Positions 15,430-23,073 of a stretch of DNA of 33,797 nt are shown in pieces. The number at the start of each line of letters is the position of its first letter. Position 1 is the first letter of the stretch. The position numbers and the translations under genes are program-made. The notes below the pieces were generated by a model. That model was not told the origin of the DNA. It searched no databases and was given only the letters and a program-made list of their open reading frames with translations. Origin of the DNA: Candidatus Parvarchaeota archaeon (GTDB lineage Archaea; Nanobdellota; Nanobdellia; JAFCGN01; DAOVEB01); assembly GCA_030669205.1 (NCBI GenBank), contig DAOVEB010000005.1:1-33797 (forward strand), in the 5' to 3' direction.

Positions 15430-16204
15430 TTTTTTCCAGCAGTTCTTCATCCGGCCGATATTTGAATCTACTGGTTACAATATTTTCAACACGCTGGCGT
15501 ACGGTGGCCTTCTGATAGTCGTCTCCTACTTCATATACAGGGCAATTGAGAACTACAAGGTCAAGATTGATTTGGAGTTCATGGCAGCACTCACACCCTT
15601 CATAATCTTCTCAGCATTTGTGCGGGTTCTGACCGACTCGGGCTTCCATCCAAAATCATTCTTCACAGTCTCGCCTGGCATTGAGATAGTCATTGGACTT
15701 CCTGCGCTGGTCGCGCTCTTGGCGATTAGGACGCGCTTCAGGGAACACACAAGAAAGTTTGTTCTTTTTGGAGTCTTTCTATGCATCACCCAACTTCCTT
15801 TCTACAGGGTTGTTTCCTGGACTGCCCTGTTCCAGATTGTGTTTGTATTCGCCGCATGGTTTGCTCTTTTCCACGTCCTTCGCAGCAAAGCTGATTTCCT
15901 GAAAAGCCCCCTGCTTTTCTGGGCCCTGATGGCGAATATGCTCGACGGAACAGCCACATTTGTGACGATGCAGTTCTACTCCCACTTCTACTTTGAGCAG
16001 CATATCGTTGCCAACATCTTCATGGACCTTTTCGGCGCAGCCGGCATGTTCGTCATGAAACTGGTAGTGATTCTGCCGCTGTTTTACTTCATGCACAAAC
16101 ATGAGGAGGACAGGAACCTCAACAATTTCATCTTTCTGATTATCTTCTCCCTTGGACTTGCAGCTGGGTTGCGGGACGCGATGCGCTTGGTTATGATGGT
16201 CTAA
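15416..16204 (+). CDS. DUF63-like archaeal polytopic membrane protein
   Basis: This 262-residue protein has about seven hydrophobic segments. The pattern GIEIVIGLPALVALLA, then ANMLDGTATFVTMQFY and a final GLAAGLRDAMRLVM resembles the archaeal DUF63 family, whose function is unknown. The conserved LDGTAT and GLRD motifs are buried polar residues. The start is set at ATG 15416 (MAADDFF); it overlaps the upstream adaptor gene by 14 nt, so the two are translated from one mRNA. Its stop overlaps the convergent ABCE1 stop by 4 nt. Confidence 0.75.
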   Translation: MAADDFFQQFFIRPIFESTGYNIFNTLAYGGLLIVVSYFIYRAIENYKVKIDLEFMAALTPFIIFSAFVRVLTDSGFHPKSFFTVSPGIEIVIGLPALVALLAIRTRFREHTRKFVLFGVFLCITQLPFYRVVSWTALFQIVFVFAAWFALFHVLRSKADFLKSPLLFWALMANMLDGTATFVTMQFYSHFYFEQHIVANIFMDLFGAAGMFVMKLVVILPLFYFMHKHEEDRNLNNFIFLIIFSLGLAAGLRDAMRLVMMV

Positions 16205-17919
16205 CCATAGTAGTTGCCGCTCGACTTCTGCTCCCTATCCTTCACAGAATCCTTTTTGTTGACCCTTGGCCTGTTGGTTTCCTCGTCCCGCCGGAAGGTT
16301 ATATCCAGTTCCCTGAGAAGCATGTTCATCCCGTCCTTGACGCTGAATGGGTCGCTGCCCAGACCGGATTTCGCTGCTTCACCTCTGAAGACCAGCAAAC
16401 GCTCCGCAAGGTAGTCAACAAGCATGAGGTCGTGGTCTATCACAACCGCGGACGCCTCCTTTAACTTCACATGGTCTTTTATCACCTTGGCCACTATCAC
16501 GCGCTGCTCAACGTCCAGATGTGCTGAAGGCTCGTCCAGGAGATAGACGTCTGCGTCCTTGGCAAGGCACTCAGCGATGGCGACCCGCTGCAGTTCGCCG
16601 CCGGAAAGTTCCTCCACCTTCCTTTCCATCAGTCGGTCAATACCAAGTGAAGCGAGTATGTTTTTGCCAGCACCTTTGACCAGCACCTGAACTTCTGTTT
16701 TCCCTGGTATTGTTATGTACTGTGGCTTGTACGAGACGGTTACAGGGTTGCTGACCCCTCCCTTGTCAGGTTTTATCACACCAGCCAGCATCTGGGCAAA
16801 GGTGGTCTTTCCTGTGGCGTTGGCTCCAATAACCCCTACTATCTCGTTTGTCTTCAGTTCCCCTGCATCGACTTCCAGCACGAACTCTCCCAACTCCTTC
16901 TTCAATTTGCTCCAGGTTGTCAGCGTCCCCCTCTCCATTTCCTCGCGGGATACCTGGCTGAACTTGAGTGGATAGTCCCTGAACCGTATGTTCTCGTCGC
17001 GAAGATATCCAGATATGTAAGTGTTTATGGCCTTTGGACTCGCCATTGGCTGGGAAACTACACCGTAGACACCTGGTCTCCCATAGTTTATGTAAATCAG
17101 GTCTGTCAGGTAGTCGAGTATTATCAGGTCGTGCTCAACCACAAAGATGAGCTTTCCCTCCTTGAGGAGGTCGCGTATGAACCTTGCAACGTTCAGCCTC
17201 TGCCAGATGTCGAGGTAGGAGCTCACCTCGTCGAAGAAGTAGACGTCCGCGTCCTTCAGCACAGTGGCTGCGATTGCCACCCGCTGCAACTCACCGCCTG
17301 AAAGGTTGTTGAGCTCACGGTCGAGCACCTCCACAATATCCAGATCCTTTGCGATGGTTTCGACGTCACCTCCGCTTTTGCTGAGAAGTTCCTTCACCGT
17401 GCCTTTGTAAAGTGTGGGTAGTTTGTCTACATACTGTGGCTTTACAGCCACCTTTATACCTCCTCCATAGAGCCTCTCAAAGTACGCTTGGGCCTCACTC
17501 CCCTTGAAGAATTCGATTATTTCCCTCTCATCTGCTTCATCCTTTCCAAGATTCGGTTTGATGCTGCCCGAGAGTATGTTTACAGAGGTTGTCTTACCTA
17601 TGCCGTTCTGCCCGATTATGCCAACTACCTTGTTGAACTTCGGAATCGGAAAGCGGAACAGCCTGAACGCGTTTTTCCCATAGGAGTGGGTGCAACTCCC
17701 CTCCAGCTTCTCTGGCAGATTCACAACGCTTATCGCGCCATAAGGGCACTTCTTCACGCAAATTCCACACCCTATGCAGGTACTTTCATCTATCTCTGCA
17801 ATCTTTCTCACAACAACCGTGTCGTCACCTGCCCTGACCCTGGGGCAAAAGTTCCTGCACCCGTGGTTGCACCTCTTGGGGTTGCATCTCTTCCTGTCAA
17901 CAACTGCTACTCTCATCAT
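16201..17919 (-). CDS. rli1: ABCE1/Rli1 ribosome recycling ATPase
   Basis: This 572-residue protein has two N-terminal 4Fe-4S cluster sites (C12, C17, C21, C25, and CIGCGICVKKCP). They are followed by two nucleotide-binding domains with Walker A GQNGIGKTT and GANATGKTT, signature LSGGELQR in both, and Walker B FFDEVSSYLD and LLDEPSAHLD. ABCE1 splits post-termination ribosomes in archaea. NBD1 has DEV where most family members have DEP, a mild oddity. The start is the first of two adjacent ATGs at 17919. TTTTATAAACC at about 17940-17950 sits about 26 nt upstream. It is convergent with the DUF63-like gene. Confidence 0.96.
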   Translation of the reverse strand: MMRVAVVDRKRCNPKRCNHGCRNFCPRVRAGDDTVVVRKIAEIDESTCIGCGICVKKCPYGAISVVNLPEKLEGSCTHSYGKNAFRLFRFPIPKFNKVVGIIGQNGIGKTTSVNILSGSIKPNLGKDEADEREIIEFFKGSEAQAYFERLYGGGIKVAVKPQYVDKLPTLYKGTVKELLSKSGGDVETIAKDLDIVEVLDRELNNLSGGELQRVAIAATVLKDADVYFFDEVSSYLDIWQRLNVARFIRDLLKEGKLIFVVEHDLIILDYLTDLIYINYGRPGVYGVVSQPMASPKAINTYISGYLRDENIRFRDYPLKFSQVSREEMERGTLTTWSKLKKELGEFVLEVDAGELKTNEIVGVIGANATGKTTFAQMLAGVIKPDKGGVSNPVTVSYKPQYITIPGKTEVQVLVKGAGKNILASLGIDRLMERKVEELSGGELQRVAIAECLAKDADVYLLDEPSAHLDVEQRVIVAKVIKDHVKLKEASAVVIDHDLMLVDYLAERLLVFRGEAAKSGLGSDPFSVKDGMNMLLRELDITFRRDEETNRPRVNKKDSVKDREQKSSGNYYG

Positions 17920-17992
17920 TTCCTGTTTTGGAACACCGGTTTATAAAACATTCTTAGATAACCTTTTATTTCGATTTGTACCACTTCTAATC

Positions 17993-19144
17993 ATGTTGAT
18001 TGGTATAGTGGGCAAACCATCTTCCGGCAAATCCACTTTTTTTAGGGCAGCCAGCCTCGCAGAGGCTGAGATTGCTGAGAGGCCGTTCACAACAATCAAA
18101 CCCAATCGCGGCGTTGGCTACATCAAGACTAGGTGCCCCTGCAGGGAGTTCAACCTGGAGTGCAACCCTCAAAATTCGTTCTGCGTCGGCGGCTGGCGCT
18201 TCGCACCCATTGAAATAATGGATGTGGCGGGTCTCGTGCCAGAGGCCCACCGCGGCCGGGGTCTTGGGAACAGGTTCCTCGACGACCTGAGACAGGCCCA
18301 CGTCTTCATCCACGTTGTTGATGCCTCAGGGAGGACAGATGCAGAGGGAAATCCAACAAAAGGCCATGACCCTCTTGGAGACGTTGAATTCCTGAAGATA
18401 GAGATGGATATGTGGCTTATGTCACTGATAAAAAAGCACTGGCAGGAGATTGCAAAGCGCGCGGAGCATGGCAGAGGCGACTTTGTGGACGCCCTCTCAA
18501 AGCAGCTCAGTGGCCTTGGTATAAGGACCGAGCATGTGAAGGATGCTATGCTGGCGAAGAAACCCAGAGATTACAATGACATCGATCTCAGGGAGTTCAC
18601 AAGGAGGTTGCGTGAGACTGCCAAGCCAATGCTGATTGCGGCCAACAAGATGGACCTGTCTGAGGCTGAGGACAACATCAAGCTGATAAACGGCATTCCG
18701 TGTTGCGCAGAAGCCGAACTTGCCCTGCGAGAGGCAGCTGAGAAAGGCCTGATATCATATGTGCCGGGTGAGTCGCGTTTTGATGTTCTGAAGAAGGAGG
18801 AGCTCAACGAGAGGCAGAAGGCAGCCCTCCACTTCATAGAAAAACTCCTTGACAAGTGGGGAAACACTGGAGTCCAGCATTGCCTGAACAGGGCCTGCGA
18901 ACTACTCGACTGTGTCATTGTATTCCCTGTCGAGGATGAGAACAAGCTTACTGACAAGGATGGAAACGTGCTCCCGGACGCGATAATAATGCCTGCCGGC
19001 TCAACCGCGCTTGACCTGGCCTATAAAGTTCACGAGGAGATAGGTGCCAGGTTCATCCGGGCAATCGACTGCCGCACCAAAAAGGTGATAGGTAAGGACC
19101 AGGTCCTCCGGGACAGGGACATCATAAAGGTTGTTAGCAAATGA
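17993..19144 (+). CDS. YchF/Obg-family GTPase with TGS domain (archaeal type)
   Basis: The 383-residue product starts at ATG 17993 (MLIGIVGKPSSGKSTFF) because a TTTTATT box lies 26 nt upstream; the frame is open to 17774 inside the ABCE1 gene. Motifs: G1 GKPSSGKST, G3 DVAGLV, G4 NKMD and a C-terminal TGS domain (about 300-383: IVFPVEDE, then ALDLAYKVHEEIG). The Cys-rich region (RCPCREFNLECNP) is typical of the archaeal subgroup. NKMD at G4 favours GTP; bacterial YchF has a different residue and uses ATP. The likely role is ribosome- or translation-associated. Confidence 0.93.
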   Translation: MLIGIVGKPSSGKSTFFRAASLAEAEIAERPFTTIKPNRGVGYIKTRCPCREFNLECNPQNSFCVGGWRFAPIEIMDVAGLVPEAHRGRGLGNRFLDDLRQAHVFIHVVDASGRTDAEGNPTKGHDPLGDVEFLKIEMDMWLMSLIKKHWQEIAKRAEHGRGDFVDALSKQLSGLGIRTEHVKDAMLAKKPRDYNDIDLREFTRRLRETAKPMLIAANKMDLSEAEDNIKLINGIPCCAEAELALREAAEKGLISYVPGESRFDVLKKEELNERQKAALHFIEKLLDKWGNTGVQHCLNRACELLDCVIVFPVEDENKLTDKDGNVLPDAIIMPAGSTALDLAYKVHEEIGARFIRAIDCRTKKVIGKDQVLRDRDIIKVVSK

Positions 19145-19374
19145 CAGATTACTGGTGCAATGAACTCAGGTGGAACTGGGTTGGTGGAAAACTTGAACTA
19201 TACTGCAGGAAGCAGTATGTTATAGATGAAATAACGGACCCACGTTGTCGGCTGGAAATCAAAGGAACCCGCGCCTACTGTTCTAATGAGAAATTCGTCG
19301 GGTTGGTGGAGGATATGGTCACCATTGACGAGAAGATAGAAGAACTCTTGGAAGAGAAAAAATCACTGAAATGA
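19141..19374 (+). CDS. Small cysteine-containing protein with coiled-coil tail
   Basis: This 77-residue protein overlaps the YchF gene by 4 nt and the radical SAM gene by 4 nt (ATGA at both ends), so it belongs to the operon. It has four Cys (about 6, 22, 36, 47) and several aromatic residues before a Glu/Lys-rich helix (about 58-77). The Cys could bind a metal, but their spacing does not match a standard zinc ribbon. The family is unknown. Confidence 0.75.
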   Translation: MTDYWCNELRWNWVGGKLELYCRKQYVIDEITDPRCRLEIKGTRAYCSNEKFVGLVEDMVTIDEKIEELLEEKKSLK

Positions 19375-20237
19375 AACTGGACAACTATTTTGCAATCCTT
19401 TCAGGCAAAAGAAAGCCGAAATATCTCTCAGCTGATATTGATTCCTTGATTGAGCAATGCAAAAAGATAGTGAAGTCTTGCACATTGTGCGAACGTCATT
19501 GCGGCGTTGATCGTTTGAAAGGAGAGTTGGGAGTCTGTGGTGTTGGAGAAGCAAAGATATCAAGCGAGTTCCTCCACCACGGCGAGGAACGCGAGCTCGT
19601 GCCGAGCCACACTGTCTTCTTCTCCGGCTGCAACTTCAAATGTATCTACTGCCAGAACTGGGACATATCCCAGAACCCGGAAGCAGGTGTAAAAGTCCCA
19701 CCAGAGGCGCTCGCAGACGCTGTGAAAGGGCGCTTTAGCCAGGGCTCGAAGAACCTGAACCTTGTTGGAGGCGAGCCCACACCAAACCTACTCTACATAC
19801 TTCAGGTCCTCAAGCATCTCAACATTTCCATTCCTATCGTCTGGAACTCGAACATGTATATGACAAAAAGTACTATATCAATGCTCAACAGATTTGTTGA
19901 CCTTTACCTCACTGATTTCAAGTATGGGAACAACGCATGTGGTCTGCGCCTGAGCAAAGTGGAGAACTACTTCGACGTTGTCTCCCGCAACCACAGGCTT
20001 ATAGACGGCGACATCATAGTCCGTCACCTTGTTCTTCCGAACCACGTCGAGTGCTGCTCAAAACCGATTCTAAAATGGATTGCAAAAAACCTCGGAACAG
20101 ACACGCATGTAAACGTCATGGCCCAGTACAGACCCTGCTACCATGCTGACGAATATGATGAGATATCAGCCCCTCTCAATAGAGATGAGTATGTCCAGGC
20201 CTTGGAATACGCCAGAAATCTCGGTTTCACCTGTTAA
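19371..20237 (+). CDS. Radical SAM protein, PflX/PflA-like
   Basis: This 288-residue protein has the radical SAM cluster motif CNFKCIYCQNW (CX3CX2C) and an N-terminal Cys-rich segment (CTLCERHCGVDRLKGELGVCGVG). That segment resembles the PflX-type radical SAM family (COG1313), which is related to pyruvate formate-lyase activase but of unknown substrate. SAM-binding features include GGEPTPN. It ends in an operon after the YchF GTPase and the small Cys protein, and overlaps the convergent deaminase-like gene by 11 nt. Confidence 0.9.
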   Translation: MKLDNYFAILSGKRKPKYLSADIDSLIEQCKKIVKSCTLCERHCGVDRLKGELGVCGVGEAKISSEFLHHGEERELVPSHTVFFSGCNFKCIYCQNWDISQNPEAGVKVPPEALADAVKGRFSQGSKNLNLVGGEPTPNLLYILQVLKHLNISIPIVWNSNMYMTKSTISMLNRFVDLYLTDFKYGNNACGLRLSKVENYFDVVSRNHRLIDGDIIVRHLVLPNHVECCSKPILKWIAKNLGTDTHVNVMAQYRPCYHADEYDEISAPLNRDEYVQALEYARNLGFTC

Positions 20238-21186
20238 TGGTAGGGAAGAACGGTAGCGCCCCATCTGAATTTGCCGTGAAGATTTTATCAAATTTGTCTA
20301 TACAGTACACTGGAACAGACGACCACCTTTTCCTTATCATATGACGGGTATCTCCGTTGACGTCTGTTTCCTTCACCTTTCCGTCCCTGAACTCTTCGTA
20401 CGAGTTCCTTGACGCGACTGCGACTATTCGCGGTGGGTTTTTTCCTAACATGTCAATCAGGTTCGCGAGTGCTGACGGCCGGAGACTCTGGTACTCTCTG
20501 TATGGACTTTTTTCAGTTTCTATGATCTCATCCCTGTCTTTCAGCAGTATCGCAGCCAGAGAGCCCTCCGTCACAGCGTCGACAACTTTCCTGTGTTCCT
20601 TTGGTATCTCCCCATATTTTATCTCTTTGTCTATCCTCGGAAGCAGGGTTGATATCTCTGACCTGTACACTTTGACAAGGTTTTCCATAAGCATATCCTC
20701 TGCAACCGACATGTAAATTGTCCTCGTTCCGGTTCCACCCAAACTCTTTATTCTTTTGTTTATACGGCTTGTATCAACCATCAACACATCAGCAAGCCCG
20801 TCACTGTTGTCCCATATCAACTGGCTGCAATTTCCACATGGTGATGGAACCTTTGCGTCAAGGGCCACTGCAATAACGTTGATTTTCTTATAGTCGGCTT
20901 CCTCTATATCCCTCATTCTCGTGATTGCAGTGCATTCAGCATGCCTGCTGTTTTCCCCGCTCAGCTCCTCCTGGTTGAACCCGGCAGGAAGTTCACCACC
21001 GGAATAACCGACAGGGAGTATTGCGGCTCCAACTGCGAAATGGGATCTTGGGAGATTGTAATCCTTGCGGAGTTTGACAACTCTGTGTTTTTTTATTGCT
21101 ACTCTTACTAATTCCTTGTGTGAGTCCTCGAGTTCTCTGTAAAGCACGGGTTCTACTCCACGAGGAAGTCCGATTCCATCAGTCAT
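20227..21186 (-). CDS. Cytidine deaminase-like protein with C-terminal extension
   Basis: This ~319-residue protein has the zinc deaminase core in its N-terminal half: HFAVGAAIL, then ENSRHAECTAI (HAE) and PSPCGNCSQLIWD (PCxxC). The usual homotetrameric cytidine deaminase is about 130 residues. The extra ~160 residues are Lys/Arg/Glu-rich and lack an obvious second zinc motif, like the degenerate second half of the dimeric enzyme. The substrate is unknown; RNA or another nucleoside is possible. The start ATG 21186 (MTDGIGLP) is preferred because TTAAAA lies 26 nt upstream; ATG 21210 is also in frame. Confidence 0.8.
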   Translation of the reverse strand: MTDGIGLPRGVEPVLYRELEDSHKELVRVAIKKHRVVKLRKDYNLPRSHFAVGAAILPVGYSGGELPAGFNQEELSGENSRHAECTAITRMRDIEEADYKKINVIAVALDAKVPSPCGNCSQLIWDNSDGLADVLMVDTSRINKRIKSLGGTGTRTIYMSVAEDMLMENLVKVYRSEISTLLPRIDKEIKYGEIPKEHRKVVDAVTEGSLAAILLKDRDEIIETEKSPYREYQSLRPSALANLIDMLGKNPPRIVAVASRNSYEEFRDGKVKETDVNGDTRHMIRKRWSSVPVYCIDKFDKIFTANSDGALPFFPTINR

Positions 21187-21288
21187 TGCCCAGAAACAGA
21201 CCATTCTCATTTTTAAGACTTACCTTTGATACGACTTCAAAATGATGAAATAAAAACATTTAAAAATATTGAATTTTGCCTTTTAGTT

Positions 21289-21618
21289 ATGTCTGGTCAA
21301 CAGATTGAAAAAACTCTTGAATTCGGATTTATTTCAAAAAAAGTAGTTCGCTGTACAGAGTGTGCAGAGAGAGATGAATTGCTCAAATATGAAACTTCGG
21401 TGGATGACCTTGTGAAAATGGTTGCTGTCAATGGCCATGAATACATTACAGTTTATATTGATGTAGATAAGCCTCAACAGCTGTTGGATTTTTGTTCCTC
21501 ACTTTCTAAATCATTGAGTGAACTGAATCCTGAGCATAGACATGGTATAATCAATATAGGGTATCTTAAAGGTGGGAAAGATATTGGCCTAAGACACATC
21601 TATCACATCAAGCCGTAA
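21289..21618 (+). CDS. Small unknown protein
   Basis: The product is about 109 residues with a CxxC pair (CTECAERDELLKYE) and a mixed alpha/beta look (VNGHEYITVYIDVDK). It is A/T-rich and not recognised. The start is set at ATG 21289 (MSGQQIEK) because a TTTAAAAATA box is centred 26 nt upstream; the frame is open to 21226. It is divergent from the deaminase-like gene. Confidence 0.6.
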   Translation: MSGQQIEKTLEFGFISKKVVRCTECAERDELLKYETSVDDLVKMVAVNGHEYITVYIDVDKPQQLLDFCSSLSKSLSELNPEHRHGIINIGYLKGGKDIGLRHIYHIKP

Positions 21619-21700
21619 CTTAATTTTATTCATTTTCTTGAAATTCAATTTAGATTTTACATATTTGGAATAAATCAAATAAAAAGAAAAGAGGTAGGGT

Positions 21701-21717
21701 GTAATACAAAGTATTAC
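21701..21717. promoter_or_regulatory. Operator-like palindrome 1
   Basis: GTAATACAAAGTATTAC has perfect 7-bp arms around AAA. It lies just before an A/T-rich TATA-like TATTTAAAGG (21725-21734). It is nearly identical to a second palindrome 69 nt downstream, so the pair is likely a binding site set for one dimeric regulator (inference). Confidence 0.6.
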
Positions 21718-21756
21718 TTTATCTTATTTAAAGGTTTCGGTCTTCCGATTTAGAAA

Positions 21757-21786
21757 TTTATATAAATTAGTAATACAAAATATTAC
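21757..21786 (+). promoter_or_regulatory. TATA-like box followed by operator-like palindrome 2
   Basis: TTTATATAAATT at 21758-21769 is followed at 21770-21786 by GTAATACAAAATATTAC, differing from palindrome 1 at one position. The palindrome would lie between TATA and the predicted start point (about 21788), a typical archaeal repressor position. Confidence 0.6.
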
Positions 21787-21787
21787 A

Positions 21788-21925
21788 CGGACGATATGGG
21801 TGCTATTCACGGAAGTCAATAGCTACAAAGGAGATTATCTTACGGTGATTTTCTGCCCACGTCAAACTTTTAATTTCGCCAACGTCCGACTTTTGGGGGA
21901 ATGAAGTTCCCCTTACTTTTTTATT
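21788..21925 (+). ncRNA. Candidate short transcript ending in a terminator-like hairpin
   Basis: From the predicted start after palindrome 2 to the terminator, about 135 nt hold no gene of normal length. There is a 8-codon frame (ATG 21796) and a 19-codon GTG frame (GTG about 21845). No box C/D or tRNA features were seen. It may be a regulatory RNA, a short peptide mRNA, or the remnant of a lost gene. It is a low-confidence call. Confidence 0.3.
21896..21922 (+). terminator. Hairpin plus T-tract
   Basis: GGGGAA and TTCCCC pair around TGAAG (21896-21912), followed by TTAC and a T-run (21917-21922). On the plus strand this is intrinsic-terminator-like. The T-run lies inside the 3' end of the minus-strand methyltransferase gene. 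Confidence 0.5.
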
Positions 21926-22434
21926 TTCACCACGCTGAGCGTTTCCCACGGAACCTTCTTCTGAGCCAGAACTTCACCATAGACTTGAGTTGGCGTGAGT
22001 GAGGAGACAACTATCAAAATGCTGCCGTCTGGTTTGAGATAATCTTTGGATTCTTCCAGAAAACGTGAAATAACCCCATTATCTGTTGTATTGATTCCGC
22101 TCTCCTTGTCTTCTCGTTCATCCTTTGGTAAGTAGGGTGGGTTAAATATTATCATATCAAACTTGCCGTCCACTCTGTTGAACAGGTCGGATACTAGAAA
22201 AGTAATTTCAACTTCAGCTTTTTTCGCATTTGTTTTAGCAACCTCTATTGCTTCTGGATTGATGTCACACGCAACGACTTCTGCTCCAGCTTCAGCAACT
22301 AATATAGCGACTATACCCATGCCTGTATCCATGTCAAGCACACGCATACCGGGTTTCACAACCTTTCTCACAACTGAAAGAAGGAGTTTGCTGTCCTCTC
22401 TTGGCTCATATATCACTGCAACCACTTGATACAC
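21913..22434 (-). CDS. SAM-dependent methyltransferase, Mtq2/PrmC-like
   Basis: The 173-residue product has the HemK/PrmC family layout: YEPREDSKLLL at the N-terminus, a SAM-binding VLDMDTGMGIVAILVAEAG motif (usual G-x-G), ACDINPEAI and the glutamine/adenine-type catalytic motif NPPY in FNPPYLP. Archaeal short forms methylate the GGQ glutamine of the release factor together with Trm112; this is a family-level assumption. The start is GTG 22434, because no ATG precedes the conserved region. Confidence 0.85.
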   Translation of the reverse strand: MYQVVAVIYEPREDSKLLLSVVRKVVKPGMRVLDMDTGMGIVAILVAEAGAEVVACDINPEAIEVAKTNAKKAEVEITFLVSDLFNRVDGKFDMIIFNPPYLPKDEREDKESGINTTDNGVISRFLEESKDYLKPDGSILIVVSSLTPTQVYGEVLAQKKVPWETLSVVKIKK

Positions 22435-22458
22435 TGAGCAGTTGTCAGCACAATGAGA

Positions 22459-23073
22459 CTATCCATTTAGCCTCTTTATTGCCTTGAACAGCTCCTCTGG
22501 AGTCTCGACAACGATGTCAGGCCCAGCATCTTCCAGCTGCTTCTTTGTGTTGAATCCCCATACAACCGCTATGCATCTGATGCCGGCTTCCTTTGCAGCC
22601 AGAACGTCCTCGACCATGTCTCCTATGTATATAGTGCTGCTTGGATCCGCTCCGGTCTTTTCAAGTGCGTATTTCACAAGGTCCTTCTTGAATGGGGTGC
22701 CAGCCACATCAGCGGTTATGATGTCCTTGAAATGTTCGACCATTTCATTTTCTATGAGCTTCTCCAGTATGATTGGCCTGAGGGAGGAAGACACTATATA
22801 ATTTGAACCCGAATCCTTTACGATTTCAGGAATACCTTTGAAAAGCCGTGTGTCCTTCATCATGACCTTCAGGGTTTCAACCAATATGTTGGAGAAGGCT
22901 TTTTTCTTCTCCAGCTCCTGCATTACATCGTCCATCCAGCCATCGTTGAGCTTTTCCCTGAACTGCTCTGGCGAGAGGTCCTTGTAGGTGAAGCTGTTGT
23001 ATATGCGCAGGAAGACACCGAGCGAATCGAACAGCGTGCCGTCCCAGTCCCAGAATATAGTTGCCTCGCTCAT
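22459..23073 (-). CDS. HAD-family phosphatase
   Basis: This 204-residue protein has HAD motif I DWDGTLFDS, motif II in VSSSLRP, and motif IV GDMVEDVLAAKEAG. The architecture is that of phosphoglycolate phosphatase-type enzymes, with a helical cap (about 15-80). The substrate is unknown. The start overlaps the HisRS stop by 4 nt (ATGA), so it is translated after HisRS from one mRNA. Confidence 0.92.
   Translation of the reverse strand: MSEATIFWDWDGTLFDSLGVFLRIYNSFTYKDLSPEQFREKLNDGWMDDVMQELEKKKAFSNILVETLKVMMKDTRLFKGIPEIVKDSGSNYIVSSSLRPIILEKLIENEMVEHFKDIITADVAGTPFKKDLVKYALEKTGADPSSTIYIGDMVEDVLAAKEAGIRCIAVVWGFNTKKQLEDAGPDIVVETPEELFKAIKRLNG

Noticed and set aside
17488-17946. Plus-strand frame inside the ABCE1 gene
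   Set aside because: It lies opposite the conserved ABC core and has no motif of its own.
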